Positions 1 to 8,105 of a stretch of DNA of 32,213 nt are shown here, piece after piece. This stretch comes from Candidatus Thorarchaeota archaeon. Its GTDB lineage: Archaea > Asgardarchaeota > Thorarchaeia > Thorarchaeales > Thorarchaeaceae. Below the pieces are notes generated by a model. It ran no database searches. It worked only from the letters and a program-made list of their open reading frames with translations, and was not told the DNA's origin. How positions within the stretch are numbered: the stretch's first letter is position 1; each line of letters begins with the position of its first letter. Made by a program: the position numbers and the translations under genes. The DNA lies in assembly GCA_016840385.1 (NCBI GenBank), contig JAEOSL010000027.1:1-32213 (forward strand). Reading direction: 5' to 3'.

Positions 1-1
1 A

Positions 2-274
2 GTCCCAAGAGGAATCCGCAGAGAGTTAGGTACTTGGCAAGCAACAGAAATTATTGCAGTTGCATTGCGAACATTTGGGCAGGGTACAAAGGTCTGTGCA
101 GAAATAGCCATGATGGCGGCAGATGCAGGGCTAGTTCCAGTAGATACTGATGTAGTTTGTATTGGTGGAACTGGTAGAGGTGCGGATACTGCGTGGGTTG
201 TGCAACCAGCTAATACTCAAGCATTTCCCAAACTAAGAATGCGTGCTTGTATTTGCAAACCTGTAGAATTCTAG
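2..274 (+). CDS. C-terminal part of a pyruvate kinase alpha/beta-domain-like protein (COG1751 type), 5' end outside the window
   Basis: The frame is open from base 2 to the TAG at 272-274, giving about 90 residues of a protein that begins before the window. The sequence closely follows my memory of the archaeal COG1751 family (for example Archaeoglobus AF0103), which resembles the C-terminal domain of pyruvate kinase: an alanine-rich helix ending in LRTFGQGTKVCAE, then IAMMAADAG, then the glycine-rich IGGTGRGADTAWV and a final CICKP strand. These proteins lack the catalytic barrel of pyruvate kinase. Their substrate is unknown to me, so no reaction is assigned. A TTG at 65 could be read as a start, but homology continues upstream of it, so this is a truncated gene and not a 69-residue one. 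Its stop interleaves with the dnaJ stop in the palindrome CTAG at 271-274. Confidence 0.8.
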   Translation, partial: VPRGIRRELGTWQATEIIAVALRTFGQGTKVCAEIAMMAADAGLVPVDTDVVCIGGTGRGADTAWVVQPANTQAFPKLRMRACICKPVEF

Positions 275-1326
275 GTAAAGTGGTCTGAATACTTCCCCAA
301 GTATTCTTTCTGCTCTTTGTTGAGCTTCTTAGGAATCTGGATGTTCACTCGAACTAATTGGTCACCCTTTCTACCGTCAGACGTATGCACACCTTTTCCT
401 TTCATTCGGAAAAGTTTACCACCTTCAGTTCCCTTTGAAACCTTCATTTTACTCGAACCACGCATGGTTACTACTTCAGTTTCCCCACCAGTAACTGCTA
501 GTGGGAAGGGAATATCCTGCTCCATATATACATGCAAGCCACGACGAATAAAGATGTCATGGCTATCAACCTCAAACATCACAATGAGATCACCATGAGG
601 TCCACGGCGAGACCCAGCATTGCCAGCACCTTGGATTCGAATACCTTGACCGTCCTCAACACCCGCAGGTATCGGAATAGTAACTTCTTTCCGATCATTC
701 TGGAGACCTGTCCTTTTGCAGGACTTGCAGGGATCGTTTATTCGTTCACCTAAACCTCGACATGCAGGACAAGTCTGTGCAACACTTAGAAATCCCATTG
801 AACGAGCCACTTGACCCTGTCCTCTACATGTTGTACAAGTAACGGGTGAGCTACCTTCTGCTGCACCAGACCCCTTGCATTCCTCACAGTGCACTTTTCT
901 ATTGAATGCTATTTCCTTATCGGTTCCAAAGAAGGCTTCTTCGAAAGTTAGGTCAATGGTCATCCGCAGAGTCTGACCAGGGGGAGGACCAGCTCTACCT
1001 CGTCCACCAAACCCTCCACCAAAACCACCGAATCCTCCGCCACCTCCAAAGAAAGACCTGAACAAGTCACCAAAACCACCCATGTCAATTCCTTGAGCAT
1101 CAGCGGTTCCCCATCTATCATAGTGTGCTCGTTTCTCAGAATCTCCGATGATATCATAAGCTGCGTTGATCTCTTTCAGCTTCTCACCAGATTCTTCGTC
1201 AGGATTTCGATCTGGGTGATATTTCTTGGCTAGAGTCCGATATGCTTTCTTAATCTCTTCATGTGTTGCTGATTTGTCAACACCAAGAGTTCTGTAATGG
1301 TCGTCCTCAGTCAAGATATTCACCAC
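271..1326 (-). CDS. dnaJ: Chaperone DnaJ (Hsp40, type A)
   Basis: Co-chaperone that delivers unfolded clients to DnaK and stimulates its ATPase, in the cytosol. The 351 residues show the full type A order: J domain (about 8-72) with the HPD triad at 37-39, a Gly/Phe-rich linker (about 82-112), a zinc-finger region with four CxxC pairs at Cys147/150, 164/167, 186/189 and 200/203, then the two beta-barrel client-binding domains. The fourth repeat reads CKSCKRTG, so it lacks the usual central glycine of CxxCxGxG, but all eight zinc ligands are present. It is the last gene of the grpE-dnaK-dnaJ operon, starting 11 bp after the dnaK stop. The length is a little short of the bacterial norm, from a compact linker and C terminus. 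The 3' end overlaps the convergent upstream gene by 4 bp. Confidence 0.96.
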   Translation of the reverse strand: MVNILTEDDHYRTLGVDKSATHEEIKKAYRTLAKKYHPDRNPDEESGEKLKEINAAYDIIGDSEKRAHYDRWGTADAQGIDMGGFGDLFRSFFGGGGGFGGFGGGFGGRGRAGPPPGQTLRMTIDLTFEEAFFGTDKEIAFNRKVHCEECKGSGAAEGSSPVTCTTCRGQGQVARSMGFLSVAQTCPACRGLGERINDPCKSCKRTGLQNDRKEVTIPIPAGVEDGQGIRIQGAGNAGSRRGPHGDLIVMFEVDSHDIFIRRGLHVYMEQDIPFPLAVTGGETEVVTMRGSSKMKVSKGTEGGKLFRMKGKGVHTSDGRKGDQLVRVNIQIPKKLNKEQKEYLGKYSDHFT

Positions 1327-1337
1327 TCATTCAAGGA

Positions 1338-3218
1338 CTATTCCAAATCCTCAAAATCTACATCAACGACGTCTTCGTCTGGAGTATCGCTGGTTGCAGG
1401 ACCCGCACTAGGTTGACCGCCCATTGATGATGGATCAAATCCACCAGGACCTCCAGGTCCACCTGCAGCTCCGGCTTGACCATAGACTTTCTCAGATATT
1501 TGATGGATAATCTGTTCTATCTCAGCAGTGCCAGATTTCATCTTTTCGTAATCCTCAGATTCGATTGCAATCTGTACCTCGGCGGATTTTGCTTCTAGCT
1601 CTTTCTTCAAATCTTCAGGAACTTTGTCACCCATGTCCTTGATGAGTTTCTGACCAGCGTAGATCATCTGATCGGCCTTATTCTTAGTTTCAACCTGATC
1701 AAGACGCTTCGCATCTTCTTCTGCGTATTTTTCAGCATTCTTAACCATTTGGTCAATATCGGTTTCTTCAAGATTTGTACTTGCTGTGATAGTGATAGAT
1801 TGCTCATTGCCAGTGGCAAGGTCTTTTGCCTTAACATTCACAATTCCATTTGCATCAATATCGAAAGTAACCTCAATTTGAGGCGTATTCCTCATAGCTG
1901 GTGGGATACCAACTAATTGGAATCTTCCAAGTGTCATGTTATCCGTAGCAAGTTTTCTTTCACCCTGAACAACATGGATTTCTACAGCTGGTTGATTATC
2001 CACAGCTGTTGTAAACACCTTGCTCTTCCTTGTTGGAATTGTCGTATTTCTCTCAATAATCGGAGTCGCTATTTGACCCAACGTTTCGATACTAAGTGTA
2101 AGAGGGGTTACATCTAGAAGAAGTATGTCCGTTACATCACCAGCCATAACACCAGCCTGAGCTGCTGCACCAAGTGCCACGCATTCATCAGGATTGATAC
2201 TTTTGTCGCCTTCCTTACCGAAGAGGTCTCGAATAATTTTCTGAATCATTGGCATTCGTGTAGCTCCACCAACAAGTAGAATCTTGCCAATCTGTTCAGG
2301 TTCTAGTTTAGCATCAGATAATGCTTGGCGGATAGGACCGACTGATTTGTCCACAAGATCATCGGTCATCTGTTCAAACTTAGCGCGAGCCAAGTCTAAA
2401 TTCAAGTGCTTTGGACCAGCAGCATCTGCTGTGATATATGGAAGATTGATGTTAGTCTGCATAACTGTGGAAAGCTCAATCTTTGCTTGTTCAGCAGCAT
2501 CACGAATTCTCTGCATTGCTGAAAGATCACTGGTAATATCTACACCAGTCTGATTCTTGAATTCTTCAACCATCCAATCGATGATACGTTCATCCCAGTC
2601 ATCTCCACCTAGCTGTGTATTTCCACTTGTGGATAGAACCTGGTAGACAACCTCACCATCTAATTCACTGATATCAAGAATGGAAACATCGAATGTTCCA
2701 CCACCTAGGTCGTAGACAAGAATCTTTACTTCCTTGGTCTTTTCAAGTCCATAGGCTAGTGCAGAAGCTGTCGGTTCATTTACAATTCGCTCAACTTCGA
2801 ATCCTGCAATTCTTCCTGCATCTCTAGTTGCTTGTCGCTGACTGTCATTGAAATATGCGGGAACTGTAATGACTGCTTTAGTGATGGGTTCTCCAAGATA
2901 CGCTTCAGCATCCTTCTTCATTTTCGTTAAAATCATCGCTGAGATTTCTTGTGGAGTGTATTCTTTATCACCAATCTTTACTTTGTAGTCCTGCCCCATC
3001 TTTCGCTTGATGGAACGAATGGTACGCTCTGGCATAGAAACAGCTTGTCGCTTTGCCAGTTCGCCTACAATTACTTCGCCCTTGTGCGTAATACCTACAA
3101 CTGAAGGGGTTAGACGTTTCCCCTCAGCATTTGGAATAATAGTCGGTTTGCCTCCTTCCATATAGGCGATACCGCTATTCGTTGTACCTAAGTCAATACC
3201 TACAATCTTACTCATCAT
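1338..3218 (-). CDS. dnaK: Molecular chaperone DnaK (Hsp70)
   Basis: ATP-dependent Hsp70 chaperone of 626 residues. The N-terminal nucleotide-binding domain opens with [13 protein letters not shown] and contains [24 protein letters not shown] and VGGATRMP. The substrate-binding beta domain follows ([22 protein letters not shown]). The C-terminal lid ends in a Gly/Pro/Ser-rich tail and an acidic terminus ([12 protein letters not shown]). The nucleotide-binding domain lacks the roughly 24-residue insertion of Gram-negative DnaK in its first quarter, as in Gram-positive and archaeal versions. Archaeal DnaK is generally thought to have been acquired from bacteria. The start codon shares one base with the grpE stop (TAATG), so translation is probably coupled. 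A second ATG follows directly and cannot be excluded as the start. Confidence 0.97.
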   Translation of the reverse strand: MMSKIVGIDLGTTNSGIAYMEGGKPTIIPNAEGKRLTPSVVGITHKGEVIVGELAKRQAVSMPERTIRSIKRKMGQDYKVKIGDKEYTPQEISAMILTKMKKDAEAYLGEPITKAVITVPAYFNDSQRQATRDAGRIAGFEVERIVNEPTASALAYGLEKTKEVKILVYDLGGGTFDVSILDISELDGEVVYQVLSTSGNTQLGGDDWDERIIDWMVEEFKNQTGVDITSDLSAMQRIRDAAEQAKIELSTVMQTNINLPYITADAAGPKHLNLDLARAKFEQMTDDLVDKSVGPIRQALSDAKLEPEQIGKILLVGGATRMPMIQKIIRDLFGKEGDKSINPDECVALGAAAQAGVMAGDVTDILLLDVTPLTLSIETLGQIATPIIERNTTIPTRKSKVFTTAVDNQPAVEIHVVQGERKLATDNMTLGRFQLVGIPPAMRNTPQIEVTFDIDANGIVNVKAKDLATGNEQSITITASTNLEETDIDQMVKNAEKYAEEDAKRLDQVETKNKADQMIYAGQKLIKDMGDKVPEDLKKELEAKSAEVQIAIESEDYEKMKSGTAEIEQIIHQISEKVYGQAGAAGGPGGPGGFDPSSMGGQPSAGPATSDTPDEDVVDVDFEDLE

Positions 3219-3826
3219 TATTCACCATTTTCATCTAATTTGGTTTCACTTTCATTATCATCGTTATTGGGAGTAGGTTGAGATTCATGATGATTTACGC
3301 TCACCACAGCAGGTCTCAGAACCTTTTCATTAAGCATGTAACCTCGTTGGTATTCTTCGAGAATAATACCATCTGGTTTGTCAGGATCACTAACTCTATT
3401 CACTGCATGCTGGTAATACGGATCGAATATCTTCCCAACAGAATCAATCGGACTAACCCCTTCTAGGAGTAGAGTCTTGTCAAATTGCTGTTGAATGGCT
3501 TCTATGCCCTTCTTGGCAGACGCAGGGTCGGTTTCAAAATCCATATCTAATGCACGAAGGAAGTTGTCATAAATATCAAGGAATTTCAACAGAATATCTT
3601 CACTGGCAAACTTCCTAACCTCTAAGATTCGACTGTCCATACGTTTTCGATAGTTATCGAATTCTGCTTGTAACCGCTGAAGTCGATCAAACAGGTCGTT
3701 TGATTTCTCTTGTTCTAAAGCTAGTGGGTCTTGAGGTGTTTCCTCGACATCTACTTCAATGTCCAAAAGAACTTCGTCAGACATGTCATTATCTTCGTTG
3801 TGCGTCTCATTGTGCTCTTCTTGCAT
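3218..3826 (-). CDS. grpE: Nucleotide exchange factor GrpE
   Basis: Exchanges ADP for ATP on DnaK. The 202-residue protein has an acidic, low-complexity N terminus (about 1-40), a long heptad-rich helix for dimerisation (about 38-80, containing [16 protein letters not shown]), and the compact beta domain that contacts DnaK, recognisable by [10 protein letters not shown] and [14 protein letters not shown] (about 135-175). The C-terminal acidic tail is not conserved in the family. It is the first gene of the chaperone operon. The start at 3826 has GAAGG a few bases upstream; an internal ATG 14 codons later is the alternative and would remove only disordered residues. The promoter must lie in the 229-bp divergent spacer shared with the Sir2 gene, which holds two repeat elements listed separately. 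Confidence 0.95.
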   Translation of the reverse strand: MQEEHNETHNEDNDMSDEVLLDIEVDVEETPQDPLALEQEKSNDLFDRLQRLQAEFDNYRKRMDSRILEVRKFASEDILLKFLDIYDNFLRALDMDFETDPASAKKGIEAIQQQFDKTLLLEGVSPIDSVGKIFDPYYQHAVNRVSDPDKPDGIILEEYQRGYMLNEKVLRPAVVSVNHHESQPTPNNDDNESETKLDENGE

Positions 3827-3850
3827 TGCGCCTTCACTCTACCTACTTAG

Positions 3851-3877
3851 ATGTACATTGACTAGCAGTGATGTACA
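3851..3877. promoter_or_regulatory. Paired ATGTACA boxes upstream of grpE
   Basis: ATGTACA occurs at 3851-3857 and again at 3871-3877, exactly 20 bp apart, 25-51 bp upstream of the grpE start. The core TGTACA is itself palindromic, so the two copies can be read as direct repeats on one face of the helix, or as a 7-bp stem (3852-3858 with 3871-3877) in RNA. An operator for a heat-shock regulator or a structured leader are both possible. I know of no regulator that fixes the choice. Confidence 0.4.
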
Positions 3878-3927
3878 GAAAGGAAACCGACACGAATGTC
3901 GTGCGGGGACTGACTCCTCGACAGTAG

Positions 3928-3950
3928 TTCCCCCTGGTGACTCGGGGGAA
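3928..3950. promoter_or_regulatory. Inverted repeat TTCCCCC-9-GGGGGAA in the grpE/sir2 divergent spacer
   Basis: Perfect 7-bp arms at 3928-3934 and 3944-3950 are separated by 9 bp. The element stands out because the spacer around it is AT-rich. A minus-strand TATA-like stretch (TTTTTTATGAAA, 3961-3972) would start grpE transcription at about 3935-3941, on top of this repeat, which is a typical operator position. A second short hairpin (CGACA/TGTCG, 3888-3901) lies closer to grpE. Confidence 0.4.
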
Positions 3951-4055
3951 ACCTAATTTATTTCATAAAAAACCTTTCGACAGAGGAAACGAGTTATTGA
4001 CACTAGCCAAAAATAGAAAACATCTTCAAGAGGAAGTCAATAGGTGGAAACCAAG

Positions 4056-4802
4056 ATGTCACTCAATGCTGATATTCAAAAAGCAAAGGAATTGGTGAAC
4101 AAAGCTGGTAAGATTGCAGCACTCACTGGTGCAGGTATCAGTGTAGACTCAGGTATTCCAGACTTCAGATCAGAGGGAGGACTCTGGAAGAGATTTGATC
4201 CCTTGGAGTACGCAACTCGTGAGAGTTTCATGAGAGACCCAACTAAATTCTGGACTATGGGTAAGGAGTTAGCAGAAACATTTGTGAAGGCAAACCCCAA
4301 TGATGCACACTTAGCATTAGCTGCCCTAGAAGAACAAGGCAAATTGACAGGGGTAATTACTCAGAACATCGACAATCTACATCAAACAGCAGGTAACAAG
4401 AGGGTTATCGAATTGCATGGAAATTACCTTCGTGCATTTTGTATTGAATGTAAAGAGGAATATTTCGGAAGAACGGTGCATGAGAGTGTTGCACAGGGAG
4501 AGATTCCTCCTAAATGTGAAAAGTGTGGAGGAATATTGAAATCAGAGGCAATTCTGTTTGGTGAACCATTACCTCAAGAACCGATGGCACAAGCTGTAGA
4601 ATTGTGTCGAAACACCGACCTCATGATTGTAATTGGATCCAGCCTAACTATTTATCCTGCAGCATTTTTACCACAGATTGCAAAGAACGCAGGAGCCAAG
4701 GTAATTCTGATTAATCTTGAAGGAACAAACAAAGACGATGTAGCAGATATCGTCCTCAGGGGAAGAGCTACAGATATTCTTCCAGCGATAACAGATTTCT
4801 AA
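4056..4802 (+). CDS. NAD-dependent protein deacylase of the Sir2 family (sirtuin)
   Basis: Removes acetyl or other acyl groups from lysines using NAD, releasing nicotinamide and O-acyl-ADP-ribose. The 248 residues show every family signature: GAGIS (25-29), GIPDFRS (33-39), TQNIDNLH (102-109), the catalytic His in HGN (His121), a zinc ribbon with Cys129/132 and Cys154/157, GSSL (194-197) and the NLE turn near 220. It is similar in length to compact archaeal Sir2 proteins that act on the chromatin protein Alba. An upstream GTG at 4044 is in frame, but AGGTGG at 4042-4047 forms a good Shine-Dalgarno site 8 bases before the ATG at 4056, so I place the start there. The gene is divergent from the chaperone operon, and its stop interleaves with that of the next, convergent gene. 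Confidence 0.95.
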   Translation: MSLNADIQKAKELVNKAGKIAALTGAGISVDSGIPDFRSEGGLWKRFDPLEYATRESFMRDPTKFWTMGKELAETFVKANPNDAHLALAALEEQGKLTGVITQNIDNLHQTAGNKRVIELHGNYLRAFCIECKEEYFGRTVHESVAQGEIPPKCEKCGGILKSEAILFGEPLPQEPMAQAVELCRNTDLMIVIGSSLTIYPAAFLPQIAKNAGAKVILINLEGTNKDDVADIVLRGRATDILPAITDF

Positions 4803-5131
4803 ATGACAGGGAAACCAAACCAAGAGTATACTGCCAAAGCCCCGGGAATGATGATTACTGATAGAAGAATTGTAATCTGACCTAGAATAAAGAAATTATT
4901 GTCCATCATCCACAATCCCAGATACGAAAATGCATACGATATCACACAGGCTGTAAATCCTAGAACTATAACAGGTCCTAGAGGGAATATAACAGCAAGG
5001 AATCCACCAACCTGGGTCCAAAAAGGTGCACCAATATTGATTAAGACAATGAATCCTCGAACAACTAAATAGACGATTATTGAAACGAAGATTCCAATCT
5101 GTGAAAATGAGATACGGGCAGGTAGACTCAT
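4799..5131 (-). CDS. Hypothetical three-helix membrane protein
   Basis: I do not recognise this 110-residue protein. It is very hydrophobic, with likely membrane helices at about 10-30 (IGIFVSIIVYLVV onward), 37-68 (split by a Gly/Pro-containing turn, so possibly two helices) and 80-106. There are few charges: an Arg at 6 and 25 and an Asp at 77. No catalytic motif is visible. It is divergent from the CitG-like gene, and its stop codon interleaves with that of the Sir2 gene (CTAA at 4799-4802). It could be an orphan integral membrane protein of the cell envelope. Confidence 0.7.
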   Translation of the reverse strand: MSLPARISFSQIGIFVSIIVYLVVRGFIVLINIGAPFWTQVGGFLAVIFPLGPVIVLGFTACVISYAFSYLGLWMMDNNFFILGQITILLSVIIIPGALAVYSWFGFPVI

Positions 5132-5227
5132 AGTATATTCAAGGTATTTTCCAGTTAATCAGCTATTTACACTTTGTCCGTTGACTAACCATACTCCTTA
5201 AACGGTGCGTGTGATACCGGAAATGTA

Positions 5228-6199
5228 ATGAGCGACATTGTCTGGAAAATTGTTGGGCTAGGACAGCTATCACTACTCCTTGAAGCTAGTTCTCCAAAAC
5301 CAGGAAATGTAAACAGAATTGCACGCTTCTCCGATATGGACTACAGGAATTTTCTAACTAGTGCATCTCTTCTTTCCAGAGGATTATATGAAAGCGCAAC
5401 AAGGGGGGTTGCATTAGCAAAAGGGGACCTCGATTCTTCAAAAATAGGTCTTGGAGAGTTGATTCACATCTGTGTGATGGATTCGCTTACTGGTTTGAAT
5501 CACAGAAATACGATACTCGGATCTATTCTCCTTTATGTGCCATTAACCGTTGCCATGGCTGCAAGTCTTACTGATGAATCAAAATTCTCACTTCAACGTA
5601 TTCGTCAATATATCAAGACAATCACTAAGCATTCCACTGTAGAAGATGCTACAAATCTATACAAAGCATTTCATCTTACTCGACCCGGGGGTAGAATGAT
5701 AAAAGAAGATCCTGAATGGTCGAATCTCCACAGTCATTATGATTTTGATAATCCAAAAGCTGAGGAGCATCTTATTGAGGATAAAGTCACACTTTCTGAT
5801 TTGTTTCAGATGTCATCACAAGTTGATGAAATCAGCAACGAGTGGTCTAATGGTTTCCAGAGAACTCTTGGAGAAGTACTCCCGTATCTAACGAGCGTGA
5901 CGACCAAGTTGGAGGATCTTGAAGAGGGAATTGTCCGTACATTCGTTTGGTTATTGGCGCAGAGACCTGATGGTCTTATAGTGAAGAAAGCTGGTAGAGA
6001 CCGAGCTGAGGAGATTCAATCACTTGCCAAAACAACGATGGACAGTTGGTCAGAGAAGAATGGATCAGAGAATCTAATTCTCAGTTTTGATAGAATCCTC
6101 CGTGAAGAGGGAAACTTGCTGAATCCGGGAACTACCGCAGATATAGTATCTGTAGCAACATTTTGCAGATTAGTAGATATCACATACCCAGGAATCTAA
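5228..6199 (+). CDS. CitG/MdcB-like triphosphoribosyl-dephospho-CoA synthase family protein
   Basis: The family (PF01874, COG1767) makes 2'-(5''-triphosphoribosyl)-3'-dephospho-CoA, the prosthetic-group precursor of citrate lyase and malonate decarboxylase. The 323-residue protein has the family signature EASSPKPGNVNR (19-30), then HRNTILGSILLYVPL (about 96-110) in the position of the conserved Asn/Gly-containing helix, and a late segment with RPDGLIVKKAGRDRAEE matching the family's C-terminal D-x-x-v-x-x-K-x-G motif. No citrate lyase or malonate decarboxylase subunit is visible nearby. Archaeal members generally stand alone, and their true substrate is uncertain. The fold assignment is firm; the reaction is inferred only. 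The start ATG is preceded by a weak GGAAA. The stop interleaves with the convergent membrane-protein gene. Confidence 0.85.
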   Translation: MSDIVWKIVGLGQLSLLLEASSPKPGNVNRIARFSDMDYRNFLTSASLLSRGLYESATRGVALAKGDLDSSKIGLGELIHICVMDSLTGLNHRNTILGSILLYVPLTVAMAASLTDESKFSLQRIRQYIKTITKHSTVEDATNLYKAFHLTRPGGRMIKEDPEWSNLHSHYDFDNPKAEEHLIEDKVTLSDLFQMSSQVDEISNEWSNGFQRTLGEVLPYLTSVTTKLEDLEEGIVRTFVWLLAQRPDGLIVKKAGRDRAEEIQSLAKTTMDSWSEKNGSENLILSFDRILREEGNLLNPGTTADIVSVATFCRLVDITYPGI

Positions 6200-6381
6200 C
6201 CAAGGACTCCGCTGAAAATAATAATTGCCAGAACAAACAAAATTACCGCAGGTGCTATGAGCATAGCCTTCCCTTCGGTTCGCTTAATGGCACGAACTTC
6301 CTTGTTAGGACCCAGATAGAACCCTAGCAGAAGTAAACAGCCCAGTAGAATCAGGAAAATTACGAGACCTTCATGCGCCAT
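6196..6381 (-). CDS. Hypothetical two-helix small membrane protein
   Basis: A 61-residue protein of unknown role with two membrane helices (about 6-23 and 41-60) joined by a basic loop (NKEVRAIKRTEGK). The positive loop predicts a hairpin with the loop in the cytosol. The coding nature is supported by the clean hydrophobic/charged/hydrophobic pattern and by the precise 4-bp interleaving of its stop with that of the CitG-like gene, the same junction seen at two other convergent pairs here. A TATA-like GTTAATATC (about 6415-6424, minus) lies at a suitable distance upstream. Confidence 0.65.
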   Translation of the reverse strand: MAHEGLVIFLILLGCLLLLGFYLGPNKEVRAIKRTEGKAMLIAPAVILFVLAIIIFSGVLG

Positions 6382-6470
6382 TTGTATTCATCCATATCCA
6401 ACGCAGAAATACGATGATATTAACATGATTGTTCCAGACTGTCAATGAGTTTGCTAGCTGAAAAATGAGA

Positions 6471-6503
6471 GGGCTCGTAGATTACCTATGTAATCTAGAG
6501 CTT
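6471..6503 (-). terminator. Strong hairpin after the winged-helix gene, with T5 tract
   Basis: TAGATTAC (6478-6485) and GTAATCTA (6490-6497) form a perfect 8-bp stem with a 4-base loop. After one bulged base the pairing continues with CTC/GAG and GGG/CTT (with wobbles). On the minus strand it begins 22 bp after the stop of the winged-helix gene and is followed by CCTCTCATTTTT (T5 at 6461-6465). This fits a terminator or 3'-end stabiliser. The same palindrome also has the form of a dimeric winged-helix operator. Confidence 0.6.
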
Positions 6504-6524
6504 TGACGTGAAGGTCTGTAGTTA

Positions 6525-6791
6525 TCAAACGAGAACTTGTCGGAAAACATGCTCGAACCTCGACCGTAAAGCCTTTGCACGATCCATATCAGCGGCATAA
6601 AGTGGTTGTCGCATATCACTGAGATTAGGTATCTTCTTGCATAAACTCTGGCCCAGGAGTTTTCTCAAAGCAAAGCTGACAGTTCTTGGTGCGAGATCTA
6701 CTCTGCTGGAAATAGCCTTCGGTGTCAATGGTCCTTCTGAGGTCAATCGATCTAATACAATGATTGCACTTCGCGGTAATTCAATAGACAT
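6525..6791 (-). CDS. Winged-helix DNA-binding protein (MarR/ArsR-like)
   Basis: Small predicted transcription regulator, about 88 residues from the ATG at 6791. The segment SAIIVLDRLTSEGPLTPKAI followed by SSRVDLAPRTVSFALRKLLGQ is a standard winged helix: helix 1, then a turn with the recognition helix at APRTVSFALRKL, then a wing around PNLSDMRQPLYAA. The ending helix (DRAKALRSRFEHVF) may dimerise. An in-frame ATG at 6947 would add 52 residues with no domain character. I prefer 6791 because GGGATGG lies about 10 bases upstream and a TATA-like CTTATATTA (6857-6865) sits at the right distance for a short leader. It is divergent from the glyoxylate reductase/nitroreductase operon, so local control of that operon, or autoregulation, is plausible but unproven. 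Confidence 0.75.
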   Translation of the reverse strand: MSIELPRSAIIVLDRLTSEGPLTPKAISSRVDLAPRTVSFALRKLLGQSLCKKIPNLSDMRQPLYAADMDRAKALRSRFEHVFRQVLV

Positions 6792-6856
6792 CTTTGTTAT
6801 ACCATCCCTGCCGATGTTTGGGTCTTTCCGTCCCTTACTATTAAATGCGCCGCTCC

Positions 6857-6865
6857 TAATATAAG
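6857..6865 (-). promoter_or_regulatory. TATA-like box for the winged-helix gene
   Basis: CTTATATTA on the minus strand, centred about 70 bases upstream of the ATG at 6791. This predicts a transcript start near 6835 and a leader of about 40 bases carrying GGGATGG. It lies inside the longer reading frame and is one argument for the shorter start. Confidence 0.35.
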
Positions 6866-7115
6866 AGATAAGGTCCAAGCATGAATTTCCATTTTTGAGT
6901 AGATACTCGTAAATGATAAGAGAAAATCGATTCAAATCGAAAATCATCGATTGAAAGTATGCAACTGATGACCGGATTGACGAATTTCTGGATGTAGTCT
7001 GATGAAATGGTCAACTCTGAATGATAATCTGAGCTTCTTTCACACGGTCAAGGGAGTAGTAGAATTCAAGAGGATGAATAGCAGTGTTGATTTCATCATC
7101 AAATAGGTGTAGCAA

Positions 7116-8105
7116 TTGAAACAACGAGTCTTTGTGACGAGGAAGATACCTGATGAAGGTCTCAGAATGATTACTGAGAGATTTGATACCACCGTATGGC
7201 CCTCGGACAATCCCCCATCGGTAAAAGAAATTGTTCAGAACGCAGAGGACTGTGAAGGTATTGTAACTCTTTTATCGGATCCAATTGGTCGGGATGTAAT
7301 CAGTAAACTCCCAAAACTGAAAGTGATTGCGCAGTATGCTGTTGGATATGACAACATAGACATATCATTTGCCACCGAGAGGAAGATTGCTGTTACAAAT
7401 ACACCAGGTGTTCTTACTGAAACAACAGCGGATCTAGCGTGGGCACTGATCATGGCAGCAGCTAGAAGAATAGTTGAATCTGACAGTTATGTTCGTGATG
7501 GAAAATGGAATGTTGCCTGGGGACCTGAGCTTCTACTTGGTTCAGATATTTATGGAGCAACACTCGGAATCATTGGATTAGGAAGAATAGGAAGTGCGGT
7601 AGCAAGACGCGCTTCAGGTTTCAATATGAAGATATTATACCATACAAGAAGCGAGAATGAGTATACAAAAGAAATTGAATCCAAGACTAATGGGACTAGG
7701 GCGGACCTTCAAACTTTGCTAAGTGAATCAGACATCGTTTCACTACATATTCCCTTATCATCAGAAACCCATCATCTTCTTGGAGAGAACGAGTTCAAAA
7801 TCATGAAACCAAGGGCAGTCCTAGTGAATACATCACGAGGAGCAGTAGTCGATGAAGATGCACTTTGCAAAGCTCTCAAGTCAGGACATCTCGGTGCTGC
7901 CGGACTTGATGTTTTCAAGCAAGAACCACTTCAAAAGAATAGTCCACTCATGAAATTGCCTAACGTAATTCTCGCACCCCACATTGGAAGTGCAAGTACA
8001 AAGACAAGAGCTACAATGGCAACAATGTGTGCAGAAAATCTTATCGCTGCACTTGATGGTAAGCAACCACCAAATCTCGTAAACAAAGAGGTGTTTGAAA
8101 AATGA
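7116..8105 (+). CDS. gyaR: Glyoxylate reductase / D-2-hydroxyacid dehydrogenase
   Basis: Reduces glyoxylate (and probably hydroxypyruvate) to the 2-hydroxyacid with NAD(P)H. The 329 residues align along their whole length with my memory of Thermococcus GyaR: the N-terminal VFVTRKIP, AQYAVGYDNIDI (72-83), TNTPGVLTETTADLAWAL, the Rossmann motif GLGRIG (154-159), and the catalytic Arg241 (TSRGAVVD), Glu270 and His289 (APHIGS). Basic or polar residues just after the second Rossmann strand (HTR, 176-178) suggest NADPH use. The start is TTG: an in-frame TAG at 7110-7112 excludes anything upstream, GGTG lies 6 bases before, and homology begins at once. It is the first gene of an operon with a nitroreductase (ATGA overlap). 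Confidence 0.93.
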   Translation: MKQRVFVTRKIPDEGLRMITERFDTTVWPSDNPPSVKEIVQNAEDCEGIVTLLSDPIGRDVISKLPKLKVIAQYAVGYDNIDISFATERKIAVTNTPGVLTETTADLAWALIMAAARRIVESDSYVRDGKWNVAWGPELLLGSDIYGATLGIIGLGRIGSAVARRASGFNMKILYHTRSENEYTKEIESKTNGTRADLQTLLSESDIVSLHIPLSSETHHLLGENEFKIMKPRAVLVNTSRGAVVDEDALCKALKSGHLGAAGLDVFKQEPLQKNSPLMKLPNVILAPHIGSASTKTRATMATMCAENLIAALDGKQPPNLVNKEVFEK

